DNA of 64,000 nucleotides from Chloroflexota bacterium (GTDB taxonomy: Bacteria > Chloroflexota > UBA11872). A model generated the notes under the pieces. It had not been told where the DNA came from and ran no database searches. It was given only the letters and a program-made list of their open reading frames with translations. A program made the translations under genes and the position numbers. The stretch spans positions 1-64,000 of the forward strand of contig JAJDZU010000023.1 in assembly GCA_022824495.1 (NCBI GenBank), in the 5' to 3' direction. Positions within the stretch are counted from its first letter, which is position 1, and every line of letters begins with the position of its first letter. Shown here in pieces: positions 35,407 to 52,474 of the stretch.

Positions 35407-35501
35407 CCAACCGCCGGGCTGACGGAGCGCTGGCCGGAGAACCGACGAGGGCGAGTTCACTCGTAGAATGTCGGTGAACGCCCCCGGGATTGCACCACTG
35501 C

Positions 35502-36185
35502 ATGGCCACTGCACGAACTGATGCCGACGACGTCGACGAGGAACCGCAGATTGAGGTAACGGTCACCGACCACCGGTCCGCCTCGGCTCTCGACGAGAAC
35601 TCGAACGAAGCTGCCGAGACCGACGGCGCGCCCGAGGTTCCGGTGGATGAGATCGAGGCGTTGAAGGCGGAGGTCGCCAAGCTTGACGCGCGCCGACAGG
35701 ACGTCTTGAACCGCCTAACGCGCGCGCAGGCTGACTTTGCGAATTACCGTCGGCGAACGGCTGACGAGGCCCGGGAGATTGCCAAGTACGCGAACCAAGC
35801 TTTTGCTTTTGAGTTGCTGAGTGTTATGGACGCGCTGGAACGGGCATTCGGATCGATTCCTCGGGAGCTACGGCTGCTGACCTGGATTGACGGGGTAGCC
35901 CTGATCCAGGCCCAGTTGAGCCGCGTGTTGGAGACGGCAGGCGTGACCCAGATTGAGTGCCGGCCGGGTGATCCGATCGACGTCGAAATACACGAGGTTG
36001 TGATGACCGAAGGCGACGAAGCAACGGCCGTCGCTGCCGAGATGCAGCGAGGCTATCGCATGCACGATCGCGTGCTTCGGCCCGCCCTCGTCAAGGCCGG
36101 GCCGAAGCCACCGGCCGACGAATCTGCGGATGCTGACGCCGGTTCGGCCGACCTGTCGCGCGTAGATTCCAGCGAGAGCGTGTGA
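35502..36185 (+). CDS. grpE: GrpE nucleotide exchange factor (second copy)
   Basis: The 227-residue protein has a long acidic N-terminus (residues 1-50), then a coiled coil (EIEALKAEVAKLDARRQDVLNRL) and the family run LTRAQADFANYRRRTADE. A beta domain near 150-195 ends RGYRMHDRVLRPALVKAG. DPIDVEIHEVV replaces the more usual DPxxHEAV pattern. An acidic tail (ADESADADAGSADLSRVDSS) is unusual. ATG 35502 is taken; TTG 35490 is a weak alternative. TAGAAT at 35464-35469 could be a -10 box but lacks a -35. It is followed by dnaJ in a GTGA overlap. Confidence 0.88.
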   Translation: MATARTDADDVDEEPQIEVTVTDHRSASALDENSNEAAETDGAPEVPVDEIEALKAEVAKLDARRQDVLNRLTRAQADFANYRRRTADEAREIAKYANQAFAFELLSVMDALERAFGSIPRELRLLTWIDGVALIQAQLSRVLETAGVTQIECRPGDPIDVEIHEVVMTEGDEATAVAAEMQRGYRMHDRVLRPALVKAGPKPPADESADADAGSADLSRVDSSESV

Positions 36186-37288
36186 GCGCCAAGCCCGACT
36201 ACTACGACGTCCTTGGCGTTGACCGTACGGCCGGACCCGATGAGATTCGGAAGGCATACCGTGATCTCGCGCGACGCCACCATCCGGATGTGAGCCGCGA
36301 GCCGGACGCCACTGAGCGATTCCAGCTGATCAACGAGGCCTACGCGGTTCTGCGCGACGACGAGAAGCGGGCGACGTATGACCGTTTTGGTCATGACGGT
36401 CCGGGGTCTCCCTTCGGCGCGGGGTTTGACGACTTTGGCGGGATTGGCGACGTGTTTGACGCCTTTTTCGGCGGCGGGCGCCGGTCAAGGCCGGGAGCGG
36501 CGCAGCCGGGGACGGACGCGCGAGTACAAGTGGAGCTGGAATTCCTGGAGAGCGTATTCGGCGTCGAGACCGACGTGGAGTACCAGCGCCTGGAGCCGTG
36601 CGGGACGTGTGCCGGAAACGGCGCGGCACCGGGCACCCGGCCGAGTACGTGCCGGCCCTGCCGAGGCACCGGGCAGGTGCAACGAGCTCAGCGGTCGATC
36701 TTCGGTCAATTTGTCAACGTCACGACGTGCGACACCTGCGGCGGGGCGGGGCAGGTTGTCGAGAGCAAGTGTCCAACGTGTACCGGCGTCGGCCTGGAGC
36801 GCGTATCCGTGAATCGCACCGTCCGGGTGCCCGCCGGACTTCAGCCAGGCACCGAACTGAGGCTCACCGGTGAAGGCAACCACGGTCCGCGGGGCGGCTC
36901 GCCCGGCGATCTGTATATCGGCATCGGCGTCAAGCCGCATCCCGTACTCGAGCGCGACGGTGACAATATTTTGAGCAATGTGGTGATCAACGTGGCCGAG
37001 GCGGCGCTTGGCGCCAGCCTGGAGGTGGAGACGGCGGACGGGCTGAAGTCCGTCAAGATTCCTCCGGGCATCCAGGCCGGAACACCCATCCCGTTGCGCG
37101 GCAAAGGCGCGCCTCGCCTGCGCGGTTCGGGACGCGGCGATCACTTTCTCTTCGTGCACGTGGCCACACCGACGAAGTTGAATCGGAAGCAACGCGACCT
37201 GCTGGAACAACTGCGCGAGACTCTGCCCGGCGGCAGCGACACGGGCGGACGCAGCTTTGCAGAGAAAATCCGAGCCGCATTTCGGTGA
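36182..37288 (+). CDS. dnaJ: Chaperone DnaJ (type I, zinc-finger)
   Basis: The 368-residue protein has a J domain (residues 5-70; HPD in RRHHPDVSRE), a Gly/Phe linker (GGIGDVFDAFFGGGRR), and four zinc motifs CGTCAGNG, CRPCRGTG, CDTCGGAG and CPTCTGVG (about 140-215). The C-terminal substrate domains include GDLYIGIGVKPHPVLERDGD. All eight zinc ligands are present, so it should act as a holdase as well as a DnaK stimulator. It differs in type from the J-protein in the HspR operon. GTG 36182 overlaps the grpE stop and its own stop overlaps prmA. Confidence 0.95.
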   Translation: MSAKPDYYDVLGVDRTAGPDEIRKAYRDLARRHHPDVSREPDATERFQLINEAYAVLRDDEKRATYDRFGHDGPGSPFGAGFDDFGGIGDVFDAFFGGGRRSRPGAAQPGTDARVQVELEFLESVFGVETDVEYQRLEPCGTCAGNGAAPGTRPSTCRPCRGTGQVQRAQRSIFGQFVNVTTCDTCGGAGQVVESKCPTCTGVGLERVSVNRTVRVPAGLQPGTELRLTGEGNHGPRGGSPGDLYIGIGVKPHPVLERDGDNILSNVVINVAEAALGASLEVETADGLKSVKIPPGIQAGTPIPLRGKGAPRLRGSGRGDHFLFVHVATPTKLNRKQRDLLEQLRETLPGGSDTGGRSFAEKIRAAFR

Positions 37289-38229
37289 GTAGCCGGTGGG
37301 CAGCGATTAGCGTGCCCATGAAGCCGGAAGCCCTGGACGACGTGTCCGCAGCTTTGCAGCGGTTGGTTGGACGTGCGTTTGCCGTGGAGACCCGGGGCCG
37401 TGGCGGGGAACGAGAACTGCCGATTACGGCCCATGCGTACGTAGCGCCGGGCAAGCGACAGGCGGCGTCGCGCCGCGAGTTGCTGCGGGCGCTCGAAATG
37501 CTGCGGATTGCCGGGGACGGTCTTGTTGGCGCTGCTACCGAGTCGTTTGTTGACGCAGACGATTTCCGAACGAAGTGGCGCGAGTTCCACGGGCCTCTGG
37601 CGGTTGGTCGACGCCTGCTGATCGTCCCGGCCTGGCTGGATCGGCCACGCGATCAGCCTGAGCGGCTGCCGGTTTTCCTCGATGCGGCGATGGCGTTTGG
37701 CACGGGGCGGCATCCCACGACCCGGCTTGCGCTGGCGACCTTGGAAGATGCGCTGCAGCCAGGTGACGTGGTTGTTGACGTTGGGACCGGGTCGGGCGTG
37801 CTGGCGATTGCCGCGGCCAAGCTTGGCGCAGCCCGCGTCTACGCGTTCGACCGGGATTCCGAGGCCGGACCGTCGGCTGCCGCCAATCTGCGGCGAAACG
37901 ATGTGGCCGAACGGATTGCGTTGACGATTCCAAGTTCGACCCTCGAGACGCCCGAGCCAGCCGACCTGGTGGTCGCAAATATCGTGGCATCGGTGCACGT
38001 GAAGCTGATGCCGGTCTACAGCCGGCTGCTGAAGCCCGCCGGGCGGCTTCTGTTGAGCGGCGTGATTGACGCTCGGGCTGACGACACGGTCGCTGCCGCG
38101 CGGCCATACGGATTCCGCCTACAGGCGACCGCGGCGGATGAGGAGTGGCGGCTGCTCGAGTTCGCGAGGGTGGCACCGCCGGATACGCACAAGGAATCGG
38201 AGGACGGCATGGGAGACTGTTGCCTATGA
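37285..38229 (+). CDS. prmA: Ribosomal protein L11 methyltransferase
   Basis: The 314-residue enzyme uses S-adenosylmethionine to methylate L11. The N-terminal alpha/beta domain is followed by DAAMAFGTGRHPTTRLAL, the PrmA signature, then the SAM loop VVDVGTGSGVLAIAAAKLGA (about residues 162-181) and VVANIVASV, matching the NI-containing PrmA motif IV. It follows dnaJ in a GTGA overlap; dnaJ-prmA adjacency is common in Gram-positive-type heat-shock operons. The C-terminal tail (DTHKESEDGMGDCCL) looks non-conserved. Confidence 0.9.
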   Translation: MSSRWAAISVPMKPEALDDVSAALQRLVGRAFAVETRGRGGERELPITAHAYVAPGKRQAASRRELLRALEMLRIAGDGLVGAATESFVDADDFRTKWREFHGPLAVGRRLLIVPAWLDRPRDQPERLPVFLDAAMAFGTGRHPTTRLALATLEDALQPGDVVVDVGTGSGVLAIAAAKLGAARVYAFDRDSEAGPSAAANLRRNDVAERIALTIPSSTLETPEPADLVVANIVASVHVKLMPVYSRLLKPAGRLLLSGVIDARADDTVAAARPYGFRLQATAADEEWRLLEFARVAPPDTHKESEDGMGDCCL

Positions 38230-38585
38230 ATTCCGACGGCAGTGCCCCAGGCTGTATTTTCTGCGCCATAATCAGCGGCGAGATCCCCAGCGACAGGGTC
38301 TACGCCGATGACCAGGTGGTCGCATTTCGAGACATTGACCCGCAGGCGCCGTCGCACGTTCTCGTGGCGCCCCGCCGGCACGTAGCGAGCATTGATGAAT
38401 TGAAGGACGACCAGGAATTGCTGGGACGGGTGATGGCGGCGGCCGTGACGGTAGCCCAGACCGAGAATCTTGCCGAGACAGGTTATCGACTGGCGACAAA
38501 CCACGGACGCGACGGCGCCCAATCGGTTGCCCATCTGCACATTCACGTGTTGGGCGGCCGCGCCTTGAGCGGGCGATTGGGATAG
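38226..38585 (+). CDS. HIT-family hydrolase (HinT-like)
   Basis: The 119-residue protein has CIFCAIISGEIPSDRVYADD at the N-terminus and the histidine triad HLHIHVLGGR near the C-terminus. This matches HinT-type purine nucleoside phosphoramidases that act on aminoacyl-AMP-like substrates. The ATG at 38226 overlaps the prmA stop (ATGA), and the longer frame from 38145 is rejected as prmA shadow. It is the last gene of the grpE-dnaJ-prmA operon. Confidence 0.93.
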   Translation: MNSDGSAPGCIFCAIISGEIPSDRVYADDQVVAFRDIDPQAPSHVLVAPRRHVASIDELKDDQELLGRVMAAAVTVAQTENLAETGYRLATNHGRDGAQSVAHLHIHVLGGRALSGRLG

Positions 38586-38647
38586 GTCGTCGATCCAGTT
38601 GCTGTCCGTCCGGCGAACCTGGACGGGCCCGGGCGCGGAATGGCGGC

Positions 38648-38676
38648 TTGGTGGGTCGGCGACAACGTGGTATTGT
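38648..38676 (+). promoter_or_regulatory. Promoter of the rpoB operon
   Basis: TTGGTG (38648-38653) is followed after exactly 17 bases by TATTGT (38671-38676). Transcription would begin near 38683, leaving a leader of about 300 bases before rpoB. Confidence 0.6.
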
Positions 38677-38735
38677 GGTAGCAACGTGGGGGTGCCCGAA
38701 TAGCCGCGCGGCTGCGAGTCAACTGAATAGCCATT

Positions 38736-38765
38736 GCCCGACCGGTGTGCACCGGTTGGGCTTTT
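38736..38765 (+). terminator. Intrinsic terminator or attenuator in the rpoB leader
   Basis: GCCC-G-ACCGGT, loop GTGC, ACCGGT-T-GGGC, then TTTT. The stem is 11 bp including one G-U pair. It lies about 55 bases after the predicted rpoB transcription start and 150 bases after the hit stop codon. It could end the upstream operon, or act as a leader attenuator for rpoBC. Confidence 0.7.
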
Positions 38766-38955
38766 GCGCCTTGCGGACTACGGGCTCCAAATCGAAAACG
38801 GATGTGACGCGCTGACGCAGTTTTTTCCGCAGGGTTCCTGGTTGATCGCAACTCGCGTGCGTCGGCGCCCTGTGCCTGTGTACCGGTCCCGCGATTGGCT
38901 GTGCACCGGAGTTTGCCCTGTGCGCCGCGGCCGCGGCGGGCGAACGCGTTTCCGC

Positions 38956-38984
38956 ATGTCGTCGAATGAAGGAGCAGGCGATTC

Positions 38985-38988
<4 letters not shown>
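38956..38988 (+). CDS. Ten-codon upstream ORF coupled to rpoB (putative)
   Basis: ATG through TGA encodes [10 protein letters not shown], and its TGA overlaps the rpoB ATG as ATGA. The rpoB Shine-Dalgarno lies within it. The peptide's first four residues equal those of RpoB (MSSN), written with different codons. It may couple translation initiation of rpoB, or be chance. Confidence 0.3.
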
Positions 38989-42446
<3,458 letters not shown>

Positions 42447-42460
42447 GAGGACCCGAACGA

Positions 42461-47050
<4,590 letters not shown>

Positions 47051-47122
47051 TAGGCTCTTCGCAGCCGTGGCTGGCCTTGCGCCGCCGGGCATTTTCTACG
47101 TAAGGGCTCCGAAGGTCACCTC

Positions 47123-47536
47123 GTGCCAACAATTAATCAGCTCGTCCGTAAAGGACGCAAGAAACGCCGAAGCAAGCTCAAGGCGCCCGCGCTGCATTAC
47201 TCGTACAACGGTCTACGACGTCGTATGCAGCGGGGCGATGGCTCGCCCCAAAAGCGGGGTGTGTGTACGTTAGTGCGAACGGTTACGCCGAAGAAGCCCA
47301 ATTCAGCGCTACGGAAAGTTGCGCGTGTTCGGCTTTCAAACGGAATCGAAGTCACGGCGTACATTCCTGGCGAGGGGCATCGGCTGCAGGAGCACTCGGT
47401 GGTCTTGATTCGTGGTGGCCGAGTGCGCGATTTACCCGGCGTTCGGTATCACATTGTCCGTGGAACCCTTGACGCTGACGGTGTTGAGGGTCGGCGACGC
47501 AGCCGGTCCAAGTACGGCGCAAAGCGCGACGCGTAG
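47123..47536 (+). CDS. rpsL: Ribosomal protein S12
   Basis: The 137-residue protein is part of the 30S decoding centre. It starts [20 protein letters not shown] and contains [19 protein letters not shown], whose lysines are the streptomycin-sensitive type, and [20 protein letters not shown]. Between KAPAL and [11 protein letters not shown] lies an insertion of about 15 residues ([16 protein letters not shown]) compared with E. coli; I recall similar insertions in Chloroflexota. GTG start at 47123 with AAGGT ten bases upstream. It follows rpoC by 72 bases. Confidence 0.96.
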   Translation: MPTINQLVRKGRKKRRSKLKAPALHYSYNGLRRRMQRGDGSPQKRGVCTLVRTVTPKKPNSALRKVARVRLSNGIEVTAYIPGEGHRLQEHSVVLIRGGRVRDLPGVRYHIVRGTLDADGVEGRRRSRSKYGAKRDA

Positions 47537-47608
47537 CTCGCTGATTCGATTGTCCCGGCCAATGACGTTGCCCACAGTAGCCGCTTCGCCGCGTGCGAGT
47601 CGCGCCTG

Positions 47609-48079
47609 ATGCCGCGCCGCAAGCGACCGGAACGTCGCGTGATCCCGCCAGACCCTCGATTCAACAACCGCACCGTGCAGAGGTTTATCAATAAGGTCAT
47701 GCGAAGCGGTAAAAAGTCGCTGTCGCAGCGGATCGTCTATAGCGCCTTCGACATTGTTGAAGGTCGAACCGGCGCGCCTGCCATCGACGTATTTGAGGCG
47801 GCCGTACGTAATGCCATGCCTCAGATCGAAGTCAAGCCGCGTCGTGTTGGCGGCGCGAATTACCAGGTTCCCGTGGAGATTCGAGGGGACCGGCGCTATT
47901 CGCTGGCCGTGCGCTGGTTGATTGACGCGTCCCGCAGTCGGGGTGGCCGGTCCATGCCCGAGCGCCTGGCGGCTGAATTGATGGAAGCCGCTGACGGACA
48001 AGGCGGCGCCGTGCGACGGCGCGATGAAATGCATCGAATGGCGGAAGCGAACCGCGCGTTCGCGATTTACGCGTATTAG
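47609..48079 (+). CDS. rpsG: Ribosomal protein S7
   Basis: The 156-residue protein nucleates assembly of the 30S head. It starts [20 protein letters not shown] and contains [22 protein letters not shown] and the family-typical [19 protein letters not shown] and [20 protein letters not shown]. Normal length. It lies 72 bases after rpsL with no visible promoter between. Confidence 0.97.
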   Translation: MPRRKRPERRVIPPDPRFNNRTVQRFINKVMRSGKKSLSQRIVYSAFDIVEGRTGAPAIDVFEAAVRNAMPQIEVKPRRVGGANYQVPVEIRGDRRYSLAVRWLIDASRSRGGRSMPERLAAELMEAADGQGGAVRRRDEMHRMAEANRAFAIYAY

Positions 48080-48111
48080 CCCGTCTGCCTGAACCCCGGA
48101 ACACGAGGCCC

Positions 48112-50184
48112 ATGAACACCCTGGATATTTCGCGTACGCGCAACATCGGCATCATTGCCCACATTGACGCCGGCAAGACGACCACCACGGAACGCATTCT
48201 GTTCTTTTGCGGTCGGATTCACCGGGTGGGCGAGGTGCACGAGGGCAACGCCCAGATGGACTGGATGGCGCAGGAACGTGAGCGCGGTATCACAATCGTG
48301 GCCGCCGCGACGACAGCCTCCTGGAACGATCACCGAATCAACATTATCGACACGCCAGGTCACGTTGACTTCACCGCTGAAGTGGAACGTTCGTTGCGCG
48401 TTCTCGATGGCGGCGTTGTCGTATTTGATGCGGTCAATGGCGTGGAGCCGCAGTCGGAAACCGTCTGGCGACAGGCCGACCGATACAGCGTTCCACGGGT
48501 GGCCTTTGTCAACAAGATGGACCGGCGCGGGGCGGACTTTGACGCAACGATCGATTCAATTCGCGACCGACTTGGCGCCAACCCCGTGCCTATTCAGATT
48601 CCCATCGGCTTTGAAGCGGAGTTTGAAGGTGCGGTTGATCTGGTGACGATGGAGGCGATTCGCTGGTCGCCGGACCATCTGGCGGCCCCCGTGCGAGGGC
48701 CAATTCCGGATGAGCTTGAATCAGCCGCCCTGGACGCTCGTGAGCGGATGGTCGAGGCACTGGCCGAACTTGATGACGACGTGGCCGTCAAATATCTCGA
48801 CGGCGAGGATCTGAGCACGGATGAGCTCGTAGCGGCCCTGCGTCAAATGACGGTTCGGGCGCAGGGAGTTCCGGTGCTGATGGGCTCCGCGTTGCGCAAT
48901 AAGGGAATCGAGCCACTGCTCGACGCGATCGCGGCCTATTTGCCCTCGCCTCTCGACGTTCCGCCGGTGACCGGAATCAATCCCAAGACTGGCGCGGAGG
49001 AGCAGCGTCGGCCAGCGGAGGACGATCCATTTACGGCGATTGCGTTCAAGATTGTGGCGGACCCGCATGCAGGCAAGCTGGCGTATTTCCGGGTGTACTC
49101 GGGCTCCATTGAACCGGGCGGTACGGTGCTCAATACGACCGCCGGCAAGCGGGAGCGTCTATCGCGGGTACTTCGCATGCACGCCGACAAACGCGAGGAA
49201 GTTTCCGAGACTATCCGCTACGGCGACATCCTGGCCGCCGTGGGTGTTCGCTCGACCAACACCGGGGATACGCTGACGGACCCCAAATACCCACTGCAGT
49301 TGGAGTCCATTACGTTTCCGGAGCCTGTGGTGACGATTGCGATCGAGCCAAGGAGCCGGGGCGATCAGGACAAGATCATTGATGCCCTGCGACGGCTTGG
49401 TGAGGAAGACCCGACGTTTCGCATCAGTGCCAACGAGGAGACGGGTCAGACGCTGATTGCCGGAATGGGTGAGCTGCATCTAGAGGTAATCGTGGACCGG
49501 CTGCTGCGTGAATACCGCGTAGGCGCCAATGTTGGACGACCGCAGGTGTCGTATCGGGAGCGGCCGCGCAGGGAAACTACCGGGCGCGGGCGCTTTGTTC
49601 GACAGACTGGCGGCCGTGGGCAATACGGTGATGTGACGGTTGAACTCGAGCCGCTGCCGCTGGGTACGGGAGTTCAGATTGAGCGTCGCATTGTCGGTGG
49701 TGCGATTCCCGTTCAGTTCATTCCAGCCGCGGAGCGTGGGGCGGCGCGTCGATTGACAAGCGGCCCACAAGGCATGGAGGTCACTGACGTACGTATCACG
49801 CTCGTGGACGGGTCGTACCACGAGGTCGATTCGTCCGAACTTGCCTTTGAGATCGCCGGCGCCATGGCCGTGGAGGACGCGCTGAACAGGGCGAAGACGG
49901 ATGTGATGGAGCCGGTGATGAGCGTCCAGGTCGTCGTTCCCGAGGACTACGTGGGCGACACGCTTGCCGGGCTCGCCGCAAAGCGGGGCACCATCCACGG
50001 TGCCGACATGCGTGGCGGGTCGCACATTCTCGCGGCGGAGGTACCGCTGGCGACGATGTTCGGGTACGCTAACGAGTTGCGTTCGGCGACGCAGGGTCGC
50101 GGGACGTTCTCAATGGAATTCTCCCACTACGCGGTGACCCAGCGAGCGGGCGCCGCGGATGGACTGCTGACACCGGTTTCGTAA
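48112..50184 (+). CDS. fusA: Elongation factor G
   Basis: The 690-residue GTPase translocates tRNA and mRNA on the ribosome. G1 is [15 protein letters not shown], followed by the switch I RERGITI, G3 DTPGHVDF and G4 NKMD. Domains II-V follow, with the domain IV loop at [17 protein letters not shown] and the C-terminal [22 protein letters not shown]. Length is normal. It lies between rpsG and tuf, the classical str order. Confidence 0.97.
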   Translation: MNTLDISRTRNIGIIAHIDAGKTTTTERILFFCGRIHRVGEVHEGNAQMDWMAQERERGITIVAAATTASWNDHRINIIDTPGHVDFTAEVERSLRVLDGGVVVFDAVNGVEPQSETVWRQADRYSVPRVAFVNKMDRRGADFDATIDSIRDRLGANPVPIQIPIGFEAEFEGAVDLVTMEAIRWSPDHLAAPVRGPIPDELESAALDARERMVEALAELDDDVAVKYLDGEDLSTDELVAALRQMTVRAQGVPVLMGSALRNKGIEPLLDAIAAYLPSPLDVPPVTGINPKTGAEEQRRPAEDDPFTAIAFKIVADPHAGKLAYFRVYSGSIEPGGTVLNTTAGKRERLSRVLRMHADKREEVSETIRYGDILAAVGVRSTNTGDTLTDPKYPLQLESITFPEPVVTIAIEPRSRGDQDKIIDALRRLGEEDPTFRISANEETGQTLIAGMGELHLEVIVDRLLREYRVGANVGRPQVSYRERPRRETTGRGRFVRQTGGRGQYGDVTVELEPLPLGTGVQIERRIVGGAIPVQFIPAAERGAARRLTSGPQGMEVTDVRITLVDGSYHEVDSSELAFEIAGAMAVEDALNRAKTDVMEPVMSVQVVVPEDYVGDTLAGLAAKRGTIHGADMRGGSHILAAEVPLATMFGYANELRSATQGRGTFSMEFSHYAVTQRAGAADGLLTPVS

Positions 50185-50213
50185 CCGCCCACTGCGCAGG
50201 AGCACAGGAGCGA

Positions 50214-51416
50214 ATGGCACGCCAACACTTTGAACGAACCAAGCCGCACGTAAACGTAGGCACGATCGGCCACGTTGACCACGGCAAGACGACGCTGACC
50301 GCCGCCATTACGAAGGTCCTTTCGTACAAGCAGCTGGCCGATTTCATGGCCTTTGACGAGATTGACCGCGCGCCGGAGGAGAAGGAGCGCGGGATTACGA
50401 TTTCGATCACGCATGCCGAGTACGAGACCGAGAGCCGGCACTACGCGCACATTGACGCGCCCGGCCACCGCGACTACATCAAGAACATGATCACGGGCGC
50501 CGCTCAGATGGACGGCGCGATCGTGGTGGTGGGCGCGGACGACGGACCGATGCCGCAAACCTATGAGCACGTGCTGCTGGCACGCCAGGTGGACGTACCG
50601 GCGATCGTGGTGTTCCTCAACAAGGCGGACATCGTTGAAGACGAGGAGTTGCTTGAGCTCGTTGAGCTTGAACTTCGCGACCTCTTGAACAAGTACGACT
50701 TCGACGGTGACAACGCGCCGATCATTCCGGGCAGCGCACTGCTGGCCTTGGAGTCGGAAAGCACGGACCTCGATTCTCCGGAGTATCAGCCGATCCTGGA
50801 GCTGATGGAAGCCGTGGACACCTATATCCCACAGCCGGAGCGTCCGGTCGACCAGCCGTTCCTGATGCCCGTGGAGGATGTGTTTGGCATCAAGGGTCGT
50901 GGAACGGTTGTGACCGGTCGCGTCGAACGCGGCAAGGTCCAGGTCGGCGAGCAGATTGACATCGTGGGCATGCGCAGTGAAATCGATCAGCGCGTAGTTA
51001 CCGGTGTCGAGATGTTCCGCAAGACGCTGGACGAGGGTGTGGCCGGCGACAACGTGGGTTGCCTGCTGCGGGGTATCGAGCGTGACGAGGTGGAACGCGG
51101 GATGGTGCTGGCGCAGACAGGTTCAATCACGCCGCATACCGAGTTCAACGCGCAGGTCTACGTGCTGACACGGGATGAGGGTGGCCGTCACACGCCGTTT
51201 TTCAGCGGCTACCGCCCGCAGTTCTACATTCGAACGACGGACGTCACCGGTGAGATTGAGTTGCCGGCCGGGACCGAGATGGTCGTGCCCGGCGACAACG
51301 TGGAAATGACGGTTCGTTTGCACCAGCCGATTGCGCTGGAAGACGGCGTGAACTTCGCTATTCGTGAAGGCGGCGTGACCGTCGGCGCGGGCGTCGTAAC
51401 GAGCATCATCAAGTAG
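50214..51416 (+). CDS. tuf: Elongation factor Tu
   Basis: The 400-residue GTPase brings aminoacyl-tRNA to the ribosome. G1 is [15 protein letters not shown], the switch region [16 protein letters not shown]4 NKAD and G5 GSALLAL. The G3 region reads [12 protein letters not shown] where bacterial EF-Tu nearly always has DCPGHADYIKNM; Ala-for-Cys and Arg-for-Ala make it look like archaeal/eukaryotic EF-1A. Domains II and III ([30 protein letters not shown]) are ordinary. Only one tuf is in the window. CAGGAG lies 4-9 bases before the ATG. Confidence 0.97.
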   Translation: MARQHFERTKPHVNVGTIGHVDHGKTTLTAAITKVLSYKQLADFMAFDEIDRAPEEKERGITISITHAEYETESRHYAHIDAPGHRDYIKNMITGAAQMDGAIVVVGADDGPMPQTYEHVLLARQVDVPAIVVFLNKADIVEDEELLELVELELRDLLNKYDFDGDNAPIIPGSALLALESESTDLDSPEYQPILELMEAVDTYIPQPERPVDQPFLMPVEDVFGIKGRGTVVTGRVERGKVQVGEQIDIVGMRSEIDQRVVTGVEMFRKTLDEGVAGDNVGCLLRGIERDEVERGMVLAQTGSITPHTEFNAQVYVLTRDEGGRHTPFFSGYRPQFYIRTTDVTGEIELPAGTEMVVPGDNVEMTVRLHQPIALEDGVNFAIREGGVTVGAGVVTSIIK

Positions 51417-51419
51417 CCG

Positions 51420-51830
51420 ATGGCCCACGCGCGCGCCCGCCCCCCTCGCCCCCCTCGCCCCCCTCGCCCGGCTTCGCTGGAGGCCTCGGGTCGTCGCGCC
51501 GCGGCACGCCCGCGGCGACAGTCGCCCACGCAGCGAATTCGGATTCGCCTAAAGGCATATGACCACCGCGTGCTGGACGACGCGGCTCGACGCATCATCG
51601 ATACCGCGGGGCGGACAGGCGCTGATGTTCGCGGGCCTATCCCGCTTCCCACGGAGCGCAAGACGTGGACGGTGATTCGATCGCCGTTCATTGATAAAGA
51701 CTCGCGCGAGCAGTTCGAGATGCGAACGCACAAGCGGCTGATTGACGTGATTGATCCGACTCCTCAGACCATGGATGAGCTCCTGCGGTTGCAGTTGGCC
51801 GCGGGGGTCGACATTGAGTTGAAGTCGTAG
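51420..51830 (+). CDS. rpsJ: Ribosomal protein S10 with Pro/Arg-rich N-terminal extension
   Basis: The core from about residue 38 ([20 protein letters not shown]...) is ordinary S10 with [23 protein letters not shown]. Ahead of it are about 36 extra residues, [20 protein letters not shown] onward, encoded partly by three exact copies of CCCCCCTCG (51440-51466). No ATG, GTG or TTG lies nearer the core in this frame, so the extension is probably real. The ATG is 3 bases after the tuf stop. S10 also serves transcription antitermination with NusB. Confidence 0.93.
   Translation: MAHARARPPRPPRPPRPASLEASGRRAAARPRRQSPTQRIRIRLKAYDHRVLDDAARRIIDTAGRTGADVRGPIPLPTERKTWTVIRSPFIDKDSREQFEMRTHKRLIDVIDPTPQTMDELLRLQLAAGVDIELKS
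51440..51466 (+). repeat. Three-copy 9-base tandem repeat inside rpsJ
   Basis: CCCCCCTCG is repeated three times without change and encodes Pro-Pro-Arg repeats in the N-terminal extension of S10. Its length, a multiple of three, lets copy number change without breaking the frame. Confidence 0.9.
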
Positions 51831-51832
51831 CC

Positions 51833-52474
51833 ATGTCAGTGGGTCTGATTGGTCGTAAGCTCGGCATGACGCAGGTCTTTGACGACCACGGTCGTGCGTT
51901 GGGCGTCTCGGTCCTCCAAGCCGGGCCGTGCCATGTCACCCAGGTGCGGACCGAATCCACCGACGGCTATTCCGCCGTGCAACTCGGTTTCGATCCCGGG
52001 CCCGAACGTCGGCTTTCGCGCGCGGAACTCGGGCACCTCGGACGCTTGCCGTCTTACCGCGTGTTGCGTGAGTTCCGAACTCCGGACGTGACCGACATTT
52101 CGGTCGGTGACGAGCTAAGCGTGGCCAATGTGGACCTTGGGCAGCGCGTGGATGTCGTGAGTGTGTCCAAGGGCAAGGGTTTCGCCGGCGTGATGAAGCG
52201 TCACGGTTTCAGGGGCGGCAAACGCACCCACGGCCAGTCGGATCGCGAGCGGGCCCCAGGATCAATTGGCGCAGGAACGTCGCCCAGCCGGGTCTTTAAG
52301 GGCACCCGTATGGCCGGGCGAATGGGTGGCAGCCGCACGACGTCACGCAATCTGACGGTGGCAGGGATTGACGTTGAACGAGGCTTGGTTCTTGTGATTG
52401 GGGCAGTGCCCGGACCGCGCGACACGGTCGTGACAATTCGGCCAGTTCACCGTAGCGGTCGAGGGGCTGACTGA
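51833..52474 (+). CDS. rplC: Ribosomal protein L3
   Basis: The 213-residue early-assembling 50S protein starts MSVGLIGRKLGMTQVFDDHG and has the signature GFAGVMKRHGFRGGKRTHG with the loop that reaches the peptidyl transferase centre. Its Gln in the GQSDRERAPGSIG stretch is the residue normally methylated by PrmB. Its TGA overlaps the rplD ATG by one base (TGATG). Confidence 0.97.
   Translation: MSVGLIGRKLGMTQVFDDHGRALGVSVLQAGPCHVTQVRTESTDGYSAVQLGFDPGPERRLSRAELGHLGRLPSYRVLREFRTPDVTDISVGDELSVANVDLGQRVDVVSVSKGKGFAGVMKRHGFRGGKRTHGQSDRERAPGSIGAGTSPSRVFKGTRMAGRMGGSRTTSRNLTVAGIDVERGLVLVIGAVPGPRDTVVTIRPVHRSGRGAD

Larger units (their letters stand above)
38586..38984 (+). other. Regulatory region and leader of the rpoBC-str-S10-spc operon
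   Basis: Nearly 400 bases without a long gene. It contains, in order, a sigma70-like promoter, a terminator-like hairpin, about 200 bases of leader with no obvious feature, a 10-codon upstream ORF and the rpoB ribosome binding site (AAGGAG at 38969-38974). No rplJ/rplL genes precede rpoB. Confidence 0.7.

Noticed and set aside
35407-35501. HAIR or CIRCE element before the second grpE
   Set aside because: Only a short CGAG-TTCA-CTCG palindrome and a lone TAGAAT are present; neither matches HAIR or CIRCE spacing.
47051-47122. Separate promoter for rpsL between rpoC and rpsL
   Set aside because: No -35/-10 pair with acceptable spacing is visible in the 72-base gap.
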